64,000 nt of DNA. Source: Anaerolineae bacterium (GTDB taxonomy: Bacteria; Chloroflexota; Anaerolineae; Aggregatilineales; Phototrophicaceae). The stretch is from positions 62,001-126,000 of the forward strand of contig JAJDXR010000064.1 of the NCBI GenBank assembly GCA_022823165.1. Direction: 5' to 3'. This document shows, one piece after another, positions 42,353 through 50,598 of this stretch. The notes beneath the pieces were generated by a model. It was not told where the DNA came from. It saw nothing but the letters and a program-made list of their open reading frames with translations, and did no database searches. How positions within the stretch are numbered: position 1 is the stretch's first letter; every line of letters begins with the position of its first letter. The translations under genes and the position numbers were made by a program.

Positions 42353-43312
42353 ATGCGTTATCGTCAGCTGGGGAAAACGGACCTGCGCCTCTCGGAGGTG
42401 TCGCTGGGCACTGTGGCGCTCGGTATGCCTTACGGCTTGGGCGCGGAGGCGGATGACGCGGCCGGCGCTCCGCCGCCGTCTGACCGTGAGGCGATAGCGC
42501 TGATCCACCACGCCATCGATCGCGGCGTCAACTTTTTTGATACGGCGCGGGCTTACGGCCGCAGCGAAGAAGTGCTGGGCAAAGCGCTGCGCGGTCGGCG
42601 TCAAGAACTGCTGGTGGCCACCAAAGTAAGTTGCCATGATAGTGACGGCCTCGCCTTGCGCGGCCGCGAATTGGCGGAACAGATGCGGGAGTCGCTGCAC
42701 CAAAGCTTGCGGCTGCTGGGCACGGATTATGTCGACCTGCTGCTGCTGCACAGCGCCTCCAGCCAGCTGCTGGAAAACAGCGATGCCATCGCCCGGCTGA
42801 AGCGCTTCCAGGCCGATGGCAAAGCGCGCTACATCGGCGTATCGTCCTACGGCTTGGATGCGCCGCGCCGCGCCATCGCGCAGGGCGTGGACGCGCTGCA
42901 AGTCGCCTTTAACATTCTGGATCAACGCCTGTGGCCTGAGGTGTTTGATTGCGCCCAAGCCGCGGGCGCTGGCATTATTGCGCGCTCTGTCTTTCTCAAA
43001 GGCGCGCTCAGCCGGCGAGCGGAGTACTTGCCTGCGCGTCTGTCGGCGCTGAAGACGCTGTCCCGGGCTGTCGAGCGGAGAGCGGCCGCGCTGGCGCCGC
43101 CGCTGACACTTGAGGCGGCGGCGCTAAAATTCGTTCTGGGACATGAGTCGGTAGCCACGGCCTTGATCGGCGTCCGCGATGTGGCTGAGCTGGACGCGAG
43201 CCTGGCGGCCGCGCGCTCTCCGCAATTGAGCGCCGCGACCGTCGAGCAATTCCGGCGGCTGCGCTGCCACCGGGACGACCTGTTGGATCCGAGCGCCTGG
43301 GGGCTGCCTTGA
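42353..43312 (+). CDS. aldo/keto reductase
   Basis: A 319-residue TIM-barrel NADPH reductase. The catalytic tetrad is visible: Asp and Tyr in FFDTARAYG, Lys in LLVATKV and His in VDLLLLHS. The cofactor part has IGVRDVAEL near the C-terminus. It starts 15 bases after the oxidoreductase. The pattern is near the L-fucose/D-arabinose dehydrogenase-type AKRs; the substrate is not certain. Confidence 0.9.
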   Translation: MRYRQLGKTDLRLSEVSLGTVALGMPYGLGAEADDAAGAPPPSDREAIALIHHAIDRGVNFFDTARAYGRSEEVLGKALRGRRQELLVATKVSCHDSDGLALRGRELAEQMRESLHQSLRLLGTDYVDLLLLHSASSQLLENSDAIARLKRFQADGKARYIGVSSYGLDAPRRAIAQGVDALQVAFNILDQRLWPEVFDCAQAAGAGIIARSVFLKGALSRRAEYLPARLSALKTLSRAVERRAAALAPPLTLEAAALKFVLGHESVATALIGVRDVAELDASLAAARSPQLSAATVEQFRRLRCHRDDLLDPSAWGLP

Positions 43313-43369
43313 GCAATGCTGAAGCGAACGCGGCGAACGCGGCGAGCGCCTACAAGCGGGAGCAACTGC

Positions 43370-44440
43370 ATGAGTGAAGCGGGAAGAACGAAGGCCGACC
43401 TGGACACGCCGGCGCTTTGGGTGGACCTGGATACCCTCGATCGGAATATCGCGGAATTGGCGCGACATTTTGCGGCGGCGCAGGTGCAATGGCGCCCCCA
43501 TATAAAAGGCGTCCGCGTACCGGCTATCGCGCATAAAGCCATCGCAGCCGGCGCCATTGGCGTCACCTGCGCCACCATCCGCGAAGCCGAGGCGATGGCG
43601 GACAGTGGCCTGCGAGACATCCTCATCGCCAATGAGATGGTCGGCGAGCGCAAGCTATCGCGGCTGGCGCGGCTGCGCAGCGTAGCCAATGTCAAGGTGA
43701 TCGCCGACAATCCGGACAACGTGCGCGCATTGAGCGCGGCCGCCCGCCGGCAGGGCGTGAGTATCGGCGTCTTAATCGATGTCAATACCGGTATGAACCG
43801 TACCGGCCTGCCGCCCGGACCCGCGGTCGTCGACTTGGCGCATGTCATCAACCAGAGCGAAGGGCTGCGCTTCCTCGGCTTGATGACTTGGGAAGGCCAT
43901 ACCTTGGTCATCCCTGAGCCGGCAGCGCGCGCCCAGGCGACCCGCGGCGCAATCGAGCAACTGCTGGCAATGGCTGAGGACTGCCGCGAGGCCGGTCTGC
44001 CCGTGTCAATCGTGAGCGGCGGCGGCAGCGGCACCTACAAAACCACGCCCTTCATCCCGGGCATGACTGAGATTCAAGCCGGCGGCGCCATATTCTGCGA
44101 TGTCATCTATCAGAGCTGGGGTGTAGAAACCACACCCTGCCTCTTCGTCCAAACCATCGTTAGCAGCCGGCCAGCGCCCGACCGCATAGTCATCGACGCC
44201 GGATTCAAGACCCTGCCCGTCTGGCATGCGCAGCCCAGAGCCGTCAACCTGGAAACGGTCAAGAGCCACGCTTCATCAGCTGAGCACGGCGTTATCACGC
44301 TTGAGCGCGCGAATGAGCGGGTTAAGGTGGGCGATATGCTTGACTTCGTCGTGGGTTATACCGACAGCGCCATCATCTTGCATCGGAAGCTCTACGGCAT
44401 TCGCCAGGGGCTGGTGGAAGTCGAGTGGGATGTGCTTTAG
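43370..44440 (+). CDS. alanine racemase N-terminal-type PLP enzyme, D-threonine aldolase-like
   Basis: A 356-residue fold-type III PLP enzyme. The lysine is in WRPHIKGVR (usually RPHxKTH), cofactor contacts lie in IDVNTGMNRTGL and VSGGGSGTY, and the C-terminal metal-binding segment AEHGVI...VGYTDSAIILH matches DSD1/D-threonine aldolase. It likely cleaves or dehydrates a beta-hydroxy D-amino acid. The ATG at 43370 (GGGAG upstream) is preferred to 43316. It is the last gene of the operon and converges on the ADH gene. Confidence 0.86.
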   Translation: MSEAGRTKADLDTPALWVDLDTLDRNIAELARHFAAAQVQWRPHIKGVRVPAIAHKAIAAGAIGVTCATIREAEAMADSGLRDILIANEMVGERKLSRLARLRSVANVKVIADNPDNVRALSAAARRQGVSIGVLIDVNTGMNRTGLPPGPAVVDLAHVINQSEGLRFLGLMTWEGHTLVIPEPAARAQATRGAIEQLLAMAEDCREAGLPVSIVSGGGSGTYKTTPFIPGMTEIQAGGAIFCDVIYQSWGVETTPCLFVQTIVSSRPAPDRIVIDAGFKTLPVWHAQPRAVNLETVKSHASSAEHGVITLERANERVKVGDMLDFVVGYTDSAIILHRKLYGIRQGLVEVEWDVL

Positions 44441-44445
44441 CGGCT

Positions 44446-45459
44446 TCAGGCGTCGACGGCAAGGTGGACTTTCAAGGTCTCGCCGGCCATGAAACTGTTG
44501 AACACGGTCTCGAAATCGCTCAGCGGGAGCTGGTGGCTGACTAGCGGCTCAACGTCAATGGCATTGCTCTCGAGCCAGCGTATCGCCGGCAACGTGGTTT
44601 GGCAGAGCGCGAAAGACCCAACGATTGTCCAATCGTTGCGAAAAACATCGTAGGGCTTGAGCTTGATCGAAGCGCGCATGGGCGCGACGCCGAATTGGAG
44701 AAAACGTCCTCGCGCTTTGAGATGGCTGAAGGCGCTTTCGATCACCGCGAGAATGCCAGTGGCGTCCACCACAATATCGAAGCCCTTAGGCACGATGTCT
44801 CGGAGTTCTTCTTGCTGACCGCCATCAGCCAAGATTGTGTGGGAGGCGTCAAATCTCCGCGCCAAGGCTAAACGAGCGGCTTGCTTTTCCACTATGACGA
44901 CCTCGGCCGCGCTGTTGCGCCGCAGCGCCTGCAGCAGCAGCAAACCCATGGGGCCGCTGCCGAAAATTAGCGCCCGATCCGCTGGATTGACGCGAATCCT
45001 GCGTAAAGCCCATACGACACAGGCCAGCGGCTCGACGAATGCCATCTGTGTAGCGCTGAAGTTTTCCGGCGTCGTATAGGCCGCGCGCGCCGGCACATTC
45101 ACATATTCGGCAAAGCCGCCGCTGCGCGTAACGCCGATGCCTTCCCAACTGGCGCAGTGATTCGCTTGATGATCGCGGCAGAAATCACAGTGCGCGCAAT
45201 TCAGGTTGGGGTCGACCACGACGCGATCGCCAATGGCGAGTCCGGTAACGTCCTTCCCGGTTTCCACGATTTCGCCACCGAATTCATGACCCGGGATTAA
45301 CGGGAAATCGGACTCATATTCGTTAGAAAATATGTGAATGTCAGTGCCGCGGACGCCACTGCGCGCAACTTTGATTATCACTTCCTGGTCGCCGCAGGTC
45401 GGATCGTCTACCGATTCGTAAGACATGGCGCCCGGCTGCGGAAAGATGACGGCTCGCAT
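44446..45459 (-). CDS. zinc-type medium-chain alcohol/polyol dehydrogenase with Cys-to-Arg at the catalytic zinc site
   Basis: A 337-residue MDR enzyme: [12 protein letters not shown], structural-zinc cysteines in [26 protein letters not shown] and the Rossmann motif [12 protein letters not shown]. The normally conserved catalytic-zinc cysteine of C-G-T-D is Arg ([10 protein letters not shown], about residue 37, codon CGC instead of TGC). Catalysis may be impaired, or the metal site may differ. It is the last gene of the LacI-controlled operon, 23 bases after the regulator gene. Confidence 0.88.
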   Translation of the reverse strand: MRAVIFPQPGAMSYESVDDPTCGDQEVIIKVARSGVRGTDIHIFSNEYESDFPLIPGHEFGGEIVETGKDVTGLAIGDRVVVDPNLNCAHCDFCRDHQANHCASWEGIGVTRSGGFAEYVNVPARAAYTTPENFSATQMAFVEPLACVVWALRRIRVNPADRALIFGSGPMGLLLLQALRRNSAAEVVIVEKQAARLALARRFDASHTILADGGQQEELRDIVPKGFDIVVDATGILAVIESAFSHLKARGRFLQFGVAPMRASIKLKPYDVFRNDWTIVGSFALCQTTLPAIRWLESNAIDVEPLVSHQLPLSDFETVFNSFMAGETLKVHLAVDA

Positions 45460-45482
45460 GTGCTGCCCTTATGCGCAGATGC

Positions 45483-46514
45483 TTAGGTAGGTCGCGCTTT
45501 GGTGCTATTGCGTACGATCAATCGCGTTTGCAGTACCGCCTCTTCTGTCGGCTGGGCTGTATCGTTTAGGTGAGCGAACAGTAATTCAACTGCCGTCTCG
45601 CCCATTTTGATAATCGGCTGCTCAATCGTGGTAAGCTGCGGGATAATGTAACTTGCTATCGGGATGTTGTCGAAGCCGAGCACGGAGACATCGTCCGGCA
45701 CTGACAGGCCCAGCTCGGAAAGCGCGTGGATAACGCCGACCGCCATGACATCCGTCAACGAGAAGATCGCGGTCGGCGCTTCCGCCAGGCTCATCAGTTG
45801 CCGGGCTGATTGATAACCCATATCAAATAGCTGCGTATCGCCAGTCACCAGCAAGGCCGGGTCAGCATCCATGCGGTAGGCCGCCAGGGCGGCCTTGGCG
45901 CCGCGGATCCGGCGTTGAATCACCTCGGAGTGGACTGGCGCGCCAACCAGGCCTATACGCCGATGCCCCTGCTGAATCAGATGCTCCATGCCGATGTAGC
46001 CGCCCTGCGAGTTATCGCTGAAGACTTTGCTGCACTTGGCTTCCGGCAAGTCGCTGTCGATCAGAACATAAGGCATTTGCAGGGCTTGCAGTTCATCGAG
46101 GAAGCTGGCGCGCATCACCGACGAGTTGATAATCACGCCGTCAACCCGTTGGCGCAGCAACATTTCGATATAGGCTCGTTCACGACTCTCGTCCTCTTCC
46201 GCATTGCAAATGATGGCTCGATAGCCGTTTTGAAACAGCTTCTGTTCAATTGCCATAGCCAGGCGGCTGTAGAAGGGGTGGTCAATCAGCGGAACGATGA
46301 CGCCCACAAGCATCGTGCGCTGGATTTTGAAACTGCGCGCCAGCGAACTTGGATGATAACGCAATCGGTCCATCGCGTCCTGGACTTGCTTGGCCAGTTT
46401 CTCGCTGACGCCATCGCTGCCGTTGATGACCCGCGACACAGTCGCTACCGAGACTCCCGCTTCACGCGCCACATCGTTCATGGTGGTGGATAGCGCGGGT
46501 TTAGTCTTTGTCAT
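45483..46514 (-). CDS. LacI family transcriptional regulator
   Basis: A 343-residue regulator. The HTH is TMNDVAREAGVSVATVSRVINGSDGVS (about residues 10-36) with the hinge HPSSLARSF. The periplasmic-binding-protein-like effector domain follows (VGVIVPLIDHPFYSRLA, RQRVDGVIINSS, DDVSVLGFDNIPIASYIIP). It lies in the same operon as a CUT1 importer whose first gene carries tandem LacI-type operators (49841-49870), so autoregulated control by the imported sugar is likely. Confidence 0.94.
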   Translation of the reverse strand: MTKTKPALSTTMNDVAREAGVSVATVSRVINGSDGVSEKLAKQVQDAMDRLRYHPSSLARSFKIQRTMLVGVIVPLIDHPFYSRLAMAIEQKLFQNGYRAIICNAEEDESRERAYIEMLLRQRVDGVIINSSVMRASFLDELQALQMPYVLIDSDLPEAKCSKVFSDNSQGGYIGMEHLIQQGHRRIGLVGAPVHSEVIQRRIRGAKAALAAYRMDADPALLVTGDTQLFDMGYQSARQLMSLAEAPTAIFSLTDVMAVGVIHALSELGLSVPDDVSVLGFDNIPIASYIIPQLTTIEQPIIKMGETAVELLFAHLNDTAQPTEEAVLQTRLIVRNSTKARPT

Positions 46515-46663
46515 GCGAACTCATCCTCCAATGCGAGCGCGGCGTCGATTACCATCTTACCAGTATCAGACCCCTGGTCTTGCGCTAGGGCTGGCCATCG
46601 CAGCTTGGGCGCAGCCGGGCCGGCAAACAACGGCATTGAACTTGAATGCGCCGGCCGGGCATG

Positions 46664-47485
46664 CTATTTGACAGCGCCCATGGTTAAGCCTTGCACCAAC
46701 TGGCGCTGTGCGATCCAGCCAGCGATGACTACCGGCAAAACGGATGCGGTTGCGCCGGCCGACATCTTCGCCCAAAAGAGACCTTCGGCGGTCTTGAATG
46801 ACGAGATATACACGGATACAGGCGCGGCTTTGGTCACAGTCAAGTTGAAGGCGAAGAAAAACTCGTTCCAGGCGAAGATCAGGCAGAGCAGGCCGGTCGC
46901 GAAAAGCCCCGGCAGCGCCAAGGGAATGACAATCAGACGGAATTCCTGCAGCAGCGTTGTGCCGTCGATGCGGCAGGCTTCAAGGATTTCGTAGGGCACA
47001 TCGAGGAAGAACGAGCGCATCATCCACACCACCAGCGGCAGGTTCATCGCGGCGTAGATGATAATCATGCCGGTATGCGTGTCGCGCAAACCCAAGTCGC
47101 GAAAGATGATGAATAGCGGCACGATCACGCCCACCGGCGGCAACATACGGGTCGAGATCAGCCACATCAAGGTGAGATCGCTGCGTTTGGTCTGATAGTA
47201 AGCCAGCGCGTAGGCGGCCGGGATGCCAAAGCCAAAAGCGACCAAAGTCGACGCCAGCGTGATGATCAGCGTGTTGATCAGGTGCTCGAGGAAGTTGCTG
47301 TCAAACAGCGCGATCCGCCAGTTGTCCAGCGTCGGCTCGAATATGATCTGCGGCGGAAAGGCGAAGGCGGCGGCTTCAGTCTTAAACGAGGTGATGATCA
47401 TCCACAGAATGGGAAAGAACATCGCGAAGGCGACGATGTAGGTCAGCGCTGTCAAGCTGGTATTGACCCAGGGTTGCCGCTTCAT
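46664..47485 (-). CDS. CUT1-type sugar ABC transporter permease (MalG-like)
   Basis: A 273-residue permease: first membrane segment ALTYIVAFAMFFPILWMIITSFK, EAA motif EILEACRIDGTTLLQEFRLIVIPLA, end RQLVQGLTMGAVK. The sequence is close to polyol-type (mannitol/sorbitol SmoG-like) MalG permeases, which fits the ADH gene in the operon. It overlaps the partner permease by four bases (ATGA). Confidence 0.92.
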   Translation of the reverse strand: MKRQPWVNTSLTALTYIVAFAMFFPILWMIITSFKTEAAAFAFPPQIIFEPTLDNWRIALFDSNFLEHLINTLIITLASTLVAFGFGIPAAYALAYYQTKRSDLTLMWLISTRMLPPVGVIVPLFIIFRDLGLRDTHTGMIIIYAAMNLPLVVWMMRSFFLDVPYEILEACRIDGTTLLQEFRLIVIPLALPGLFATGLLCLIFAWNEFFFAFNLTVTKAAPVSVYISSFKTAEGLFWAKMSAGATASVLPVVIAGWIAQRQLVQGLTMGAVK

Positions 47486-48399
47486 ACCGCCACCCCCTCG
47501 GCTTGCCCGCGGCGCAAGACGCGCACGAAGACCAGCACTACGATATTCGCCAGGATTATCGCGAATACGCCCATTGCGCTGGCTTCGCCGATATCCCAGC
47601 GCTGGAAGGCTTCCTGATAGATGCCATAGGACAGGTTCGTTGTTTGGATGCCGGGACCGCCGGAGGTCAAGACAAATATGACGCCGAATACACTCAGGAT
47701 AAACAGGATTTCCATCAGCACCGCGAGCTCGATATAGCGCTGTAGATGCGGCAGCACGATGTAGCGGAACAGCACCAGCGGGCCGCCGCCGTCAATTTGG
47801 CAGGCTTCGATCTGATCCTGCGCCAGGGACTGCAAACCCGCGAGCAAGATCAGCATCATGAAGGGCGTCCACTGCCAGACAATCACGACGACAACCGAGA
47901 ACATGGGAAAGTCTTGCAGCATATCCGGGCGCGGCAAGCCGAGCATCGCCGCCAGAGCCGCCAGCAAGCCAAAAGCCGGGTTAAACAGGACGTTTTTCCA
48001 CAGCACGGCTGAGACGGTCGGCATGATCAGAAAGGGGGTGATCAACATGGTGCGAACGAGGCCCTTGCCGGGAAAATCGCGATTCAGCAGCAGGGCGAGC
48101 AATGTGCCCAGCACCAGAGTAACAGCAACAACGGAGATGGTAATAATCAATGTATTGGCGATGATGGTGAAGAAATCAGGGTCACTCAAAACATCCGGGT
48201 AATTGTCTAGGCCGAGGTATTTCCGGCGCGCCGGGCGCAGCAGATTCCAGCGCTCGAGACTGTAGCCCAGGGTGACGATCAAGGGGACTTGCGTCACGAT
48301 AGCCATAAAGATGATGGCCGGGACAGGCAGCAGCCGGCGAACAGAGAAAAGCGCATCGTCATATTGACCGGTCGGCTGCAGCGCAATTGCTTGAGCCAT
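47482..48399 (-). CDS. CUT1-type sugar ABC transporter permease (MalF-like)
   Basis: A 305-residue permease with VPAIIFMAIVTQVPLIVTLGYS at the N-terminus and the EAA motif DQIEACQIDGGGPLVLFRYIVLPHL. The block LLITPFLIMPTVSAVLWKNVLFNPAFGLL is typical of SmoF/MtlF-type polyol permeases. GAGGAG lies eight bases before the ATG. Confidence 0.92.
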   Translation of the reverse strand: MAQAIALQPTGQYDDALFSVRRLLPVPAIIFMAIVTQVPLIVTLGYSLERWNLLRPARRKYLGLDNYPDVLSDPDFFTIIANTLIITISVVAVTLVLGTLLALLLNRDFPGKGLVRTMLITPFLIMPTVSAVLWKNVLFNPAFGLLAALAAMLGLPRPDMLQDFPMFSVVVVIVWQWTPFMMLILLAGLQSLAQDQIEACQIDGGGPLVLFRYIVLPHLQRYIELAVLMEILFILSVFGVIFVLTSGGPGIQTTNLSYGIYQEAFQRWDIGEASAMGVFAIILANIVVLVFVRVLRRGQAEGVAV

Positions 48400-48431
48400 A
48401 AGCGTTACTCCTCAGACGGCTTGTTGCAGAA

Positions 48432-48461
48432 GGGCGGGCGAGGCCGAGGCCTCACCCGCCC
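48432..48461 (-). other. strong hairpin after the binding-protein gene
   Basis: GGGCGGGCGAGGCC (48432-48445) and GGCCTCACCCGCCC (48448-48461) form a 14-bp stem with one mismatch and a two-base gap at the tip. It lies 12 bases past the binding-protein stop and before the permease genes. It has no T-run, so it is probably an mRNA-stabilising or partial terminator element. Confidence 0.65.
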
Positions 48462-48473
48462 GCTCATCTCAGG

Positions 48474-49817
48474 TTAATCGTAGTAGCCCGCTTCGTCCAT
48501 CGCGTCGCGTGTGAGATCGTTGGCTTGCGCCAGCGCGTCCGCCACGCTGATGTCGCCGGCGAGCGCTTCCGCGATCAGCTGCGATACATCGGTGCCAATG
48601 CCCTGGAATTCGGGGATGGCGACGAATTGGATGCCAATGTAGGGCACATCGTCGCGCCGCGCGTCGGTCGGGTCAGCGGCTTGCATCAAGCCGAGCACAG
48701 TCGGCGCGAAGGCGGCGGCGTCCAGATAAGCCTGGTTTTCATAGGTCGAGGTGCGGGTTCCAGGCGGGATAGTCGCCCAGCCGTTGGTCTCGCCTACCAG
48801 TTGGATGTAGTCTTTGCTGGTCGCCCAGGAGATGAATTGCAGCGCCTCGGCCGCGTGATCGGTAGTGTTGGGGATAGCCAGGGACCAAGCCCACAGCCAG
48901 TGGTTGCCCTTCGGCACAGGACCGACCGGCGCATTGGCGAAGCCGAGTGTATCAACGATCTGGGACTGTTCGGGGTTGGACAGGAAGCCCGCCGCTACCG
49001 TGGCGTCAACCCACATCGCGGCTTGGCCCTGCGCCATCAGAGTCAGCGCCTCGGTGAAGCCGGTGCCGGTCGCGCCGGGTTGGCCGCAGTCATTGATAAG
49101 GCTGACGTAGAAGCTAACCGCCTCTTGCCATTCCGGACTGTCCAATTGCGGTTCCCAGTCCATATCGAACCAGCGGCCGCCGTAGGTGTTTACGACAGTG
49201 GTCAGGAAAGCCATGCCCTCGCCCCAGCCGGGCAAGCCGCGCAGGGCGATGCCGTACTGGCCGTTGTCAGGATCGTGCAGCGCGCAGGCGAGTTCGCGGA
49301 TTTCGTCCCAGGTGGGCTGCTCGGGCATTTCCAAGCCGGCCGCCTCGAACATGGCGGTATTGTACATCATCATGCTGGATTCGCCGTAGAAGGGCAGCGA
49401 ATACAACTCGCCATCGTAGGACAAACCGAGTTTTACGCCGGCGAGCAGATCGTCAAAGTCGTAGTCAGCCTGTACGCTGTCGGGATGGTCGGCAGCCAGC
49501 GCGTCGATGGAGTTGAGCCAGCCGTTTTCCGCCCAGAGCGGCACTTCGAACATGCCGATGGTAACCACGTCGAATGTGCTTGAGCCGGTGGCGATATCAG
49601 TAGTCACTGTGGCGCGCAGTTCGTTTTCCGGCAAGACGACCCAGTTGAGAGTAATGCCCGGGTTTGCCGCTTCGAAAACTTCAGTGAAACCCTCCATGAC
49701 AATCATGTCAGGGTTGTTCACCGTAGCGATGGTGAGTTCGACGCTATCTTGGGCCGATGCCGCGAAGGCGCCGAAGAGCAAAGACAGCATGACGAATAGA
49801 TGGGTGAATCTGTTCAT
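48474..49817 (-). CDS. CUT1-type sugar ABC transporter substrate-binding protein (polyol type)
   Basis: A 447-residue binding protein. The ATG at 49817 follows AGGAGG and begins the signal peptide (LFVMLSLLFGAFAASAQ|DS). LTIATVNNPDMIVMEGFTEVFE, the segment FDVVTIGMFEVPLWAENGWL and ALHDPDNGQYGIALRGLPGWGE are features shared with mannitol/sorbitol-type binding proteins. There is no lipobox cysteine. It is the first gene of the operon, directly behind tandem LacI-type operators. Confidence 0.92.
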   Translation of the reverse strand: MNRFTHLFVMLSLLFGAFAASAQDSVELTIATVNNPDMIVMEGFTEVFEAANPGITLNWVVLPENELRATVTTDIATGSSTFDVVTIGMFEVPLWAENGWLNSIDALAADHPDSVQADYDFDDLLAGVKLGLSYDGELYSLPFYGESSMMMYNTAMFEAAGLEMPEQPTWDEIRELACALHDPDNGQYGIALRGLPGWGEGMAFLTTVVNTYGGRWFDMDWEPQLDSPEWQEAVSFYVSLINDCGQPGATGTGFTEALTLMAQGQAAMWVDATVAAGFLSNPEQSQIVDTLGFANAPVGPVPKGNHWLWAWSLAIPNTTDHAAEALQFISWATSKDYIQLVGETNGWATIPPGTRTSTYENQAYLDAAAFAPTVLGLMQAADPTDARRDDVPYIGIQFVAIPEFQGIGTDVSQLIAEALAGDISVADALAQANDLTRDAMDEAGYYD

Positions 49818-49840
49818 TGGAATAGCCTCCTGAACTGTAC

Positions 49841-49870
49841 TGTAAACGTTTACAAATGTAAACGTTTGCA
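49841..49870 (-). promoter_or_regulatory. tandem LacI-type operators
   Basis: TGTAAACGTTTACA (49841-49854) is a perfect 14-bp palindrome. TGTAAACGTTTGCA (49857-49870) is a near-perfect second copy, 16 bases away centre to centre. Both match the LacI/CcpA-type operator consensus TGWNANCGNTNWCA and sit 24 bases upstream of the binding-protein start, where a bound repressor would block transcription. The LacI gene of the same operon is the obvious candidate. Confidence 0.8.
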
Positions 49871-50003
49871 AGCTACCATATTAACGCAAGCGGCGCAAGC
49901 AGTATTTCTATATTCAAACTTTTATGAGCGGATTTACGTTACTATCAAAGTTCTTGACGCCGGCCGCCCGGACTCAGGGCCTTGGCGCGCAGCTAAGTTG
50001 CTG

Positions 50004-50127
50004 TGCTGAAAATCGAGTAGGCAATTCCCCCATGCGAACAGGCCACAGGTTTTTTCAGCACAGAGTACACAGATGGCGCAGAGATTTTCTATGCCTGACG
50101 GAGTTTTCAAGTCACCTTTACTTACCA
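50004..50127 (+). repeat. MITE-like repeat copy F (degenerate)
   Basis: The left end TGCTGAAAATCGAGTA and the body (CATGCGAACAGGCCACAGG, CACAGAGTACACAGATGG) lead to the right-end block GACGGAGTTTTCAAGTC and a weak terminus TTACCA (to 50127). The copy is recognisable but more diverged than B or E. It lacks the hairpin module and lies in the divergent region between two operons. Confidence 0.65.
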
Positions 50128-50146
50128 CTCCCCATAATTCACTTAT

Positions 50147-50175
50147 TTGACAAACATGCTTTTGTTAGACATAAT
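50147..50175 (+). promoter_or_regulatory. possible promoter of the second Opp-type operon
   Basis: TTGACA (50147-50152, perfect) and CATAAT (50170-50175) have a 17-base spacer. The gene start is 424 bases further on, so either the leader is long or another promoter lies nearer. Confidence 0.4.
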
Positions 50176-50213
50176 GCGCGCTAAGCAAAGTGCTGTTATA
50201 TTCACATAAAATT

Positions 50214-50490
50214 ACCATGCAGGCCCCACATTGACGCGCAAGCGCTCCGCCGTAAACCACGCAGCCATGTACGCGATCAAGCGCGCCATCGTTATGAGCG
50301 GCTTGTGGCGGAGCCCGGCGCATACGCGGGGGAATCTTTCCAAAGCGCGCCGGCCGCGGCATCGGCATAGGGATTTCGACGCTCATGCCCGACGCGACTC
50401 TTTTGGGCGCAGCCGCGCAGGTCTTTGACGATAGCTTGCGCGAACCGGCCTTGACCGCCAGTCACTAGGCTGGCGAAAGATGGGTACACG
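50214..50490 (-). pseudogene. possible remnant of an SDR/Rossmann oxidoreductase gene
   Basis: On the minus strand, 50489-50430 reads FASLVTGGQGRFAQAIVKDL, an N-terminal Rossmann motif. About 130 bases later, in another frame, comes RLIAYMAAWFTAERLRVNV followed by GPAW and a stop, resembling the C-terminal SDR block (L-A-A-x-W-x-x-x-x-I-R-V-N). The middle of the gene is missing and frames differ, so this looks like a deleted and frameshifted copy. The call rests on short matches only. Confidence 0.35.
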
Positions 50491-50598
50491 GGCGATTACG
50501 CTCGTGATTCAATGGGTGAAAGGAGAGTCTATTGCAATTGCGCCGTATCACGCAGGTACGCTTTTACTTGGCGATAACGCTAATTGGAGGAAATCACA

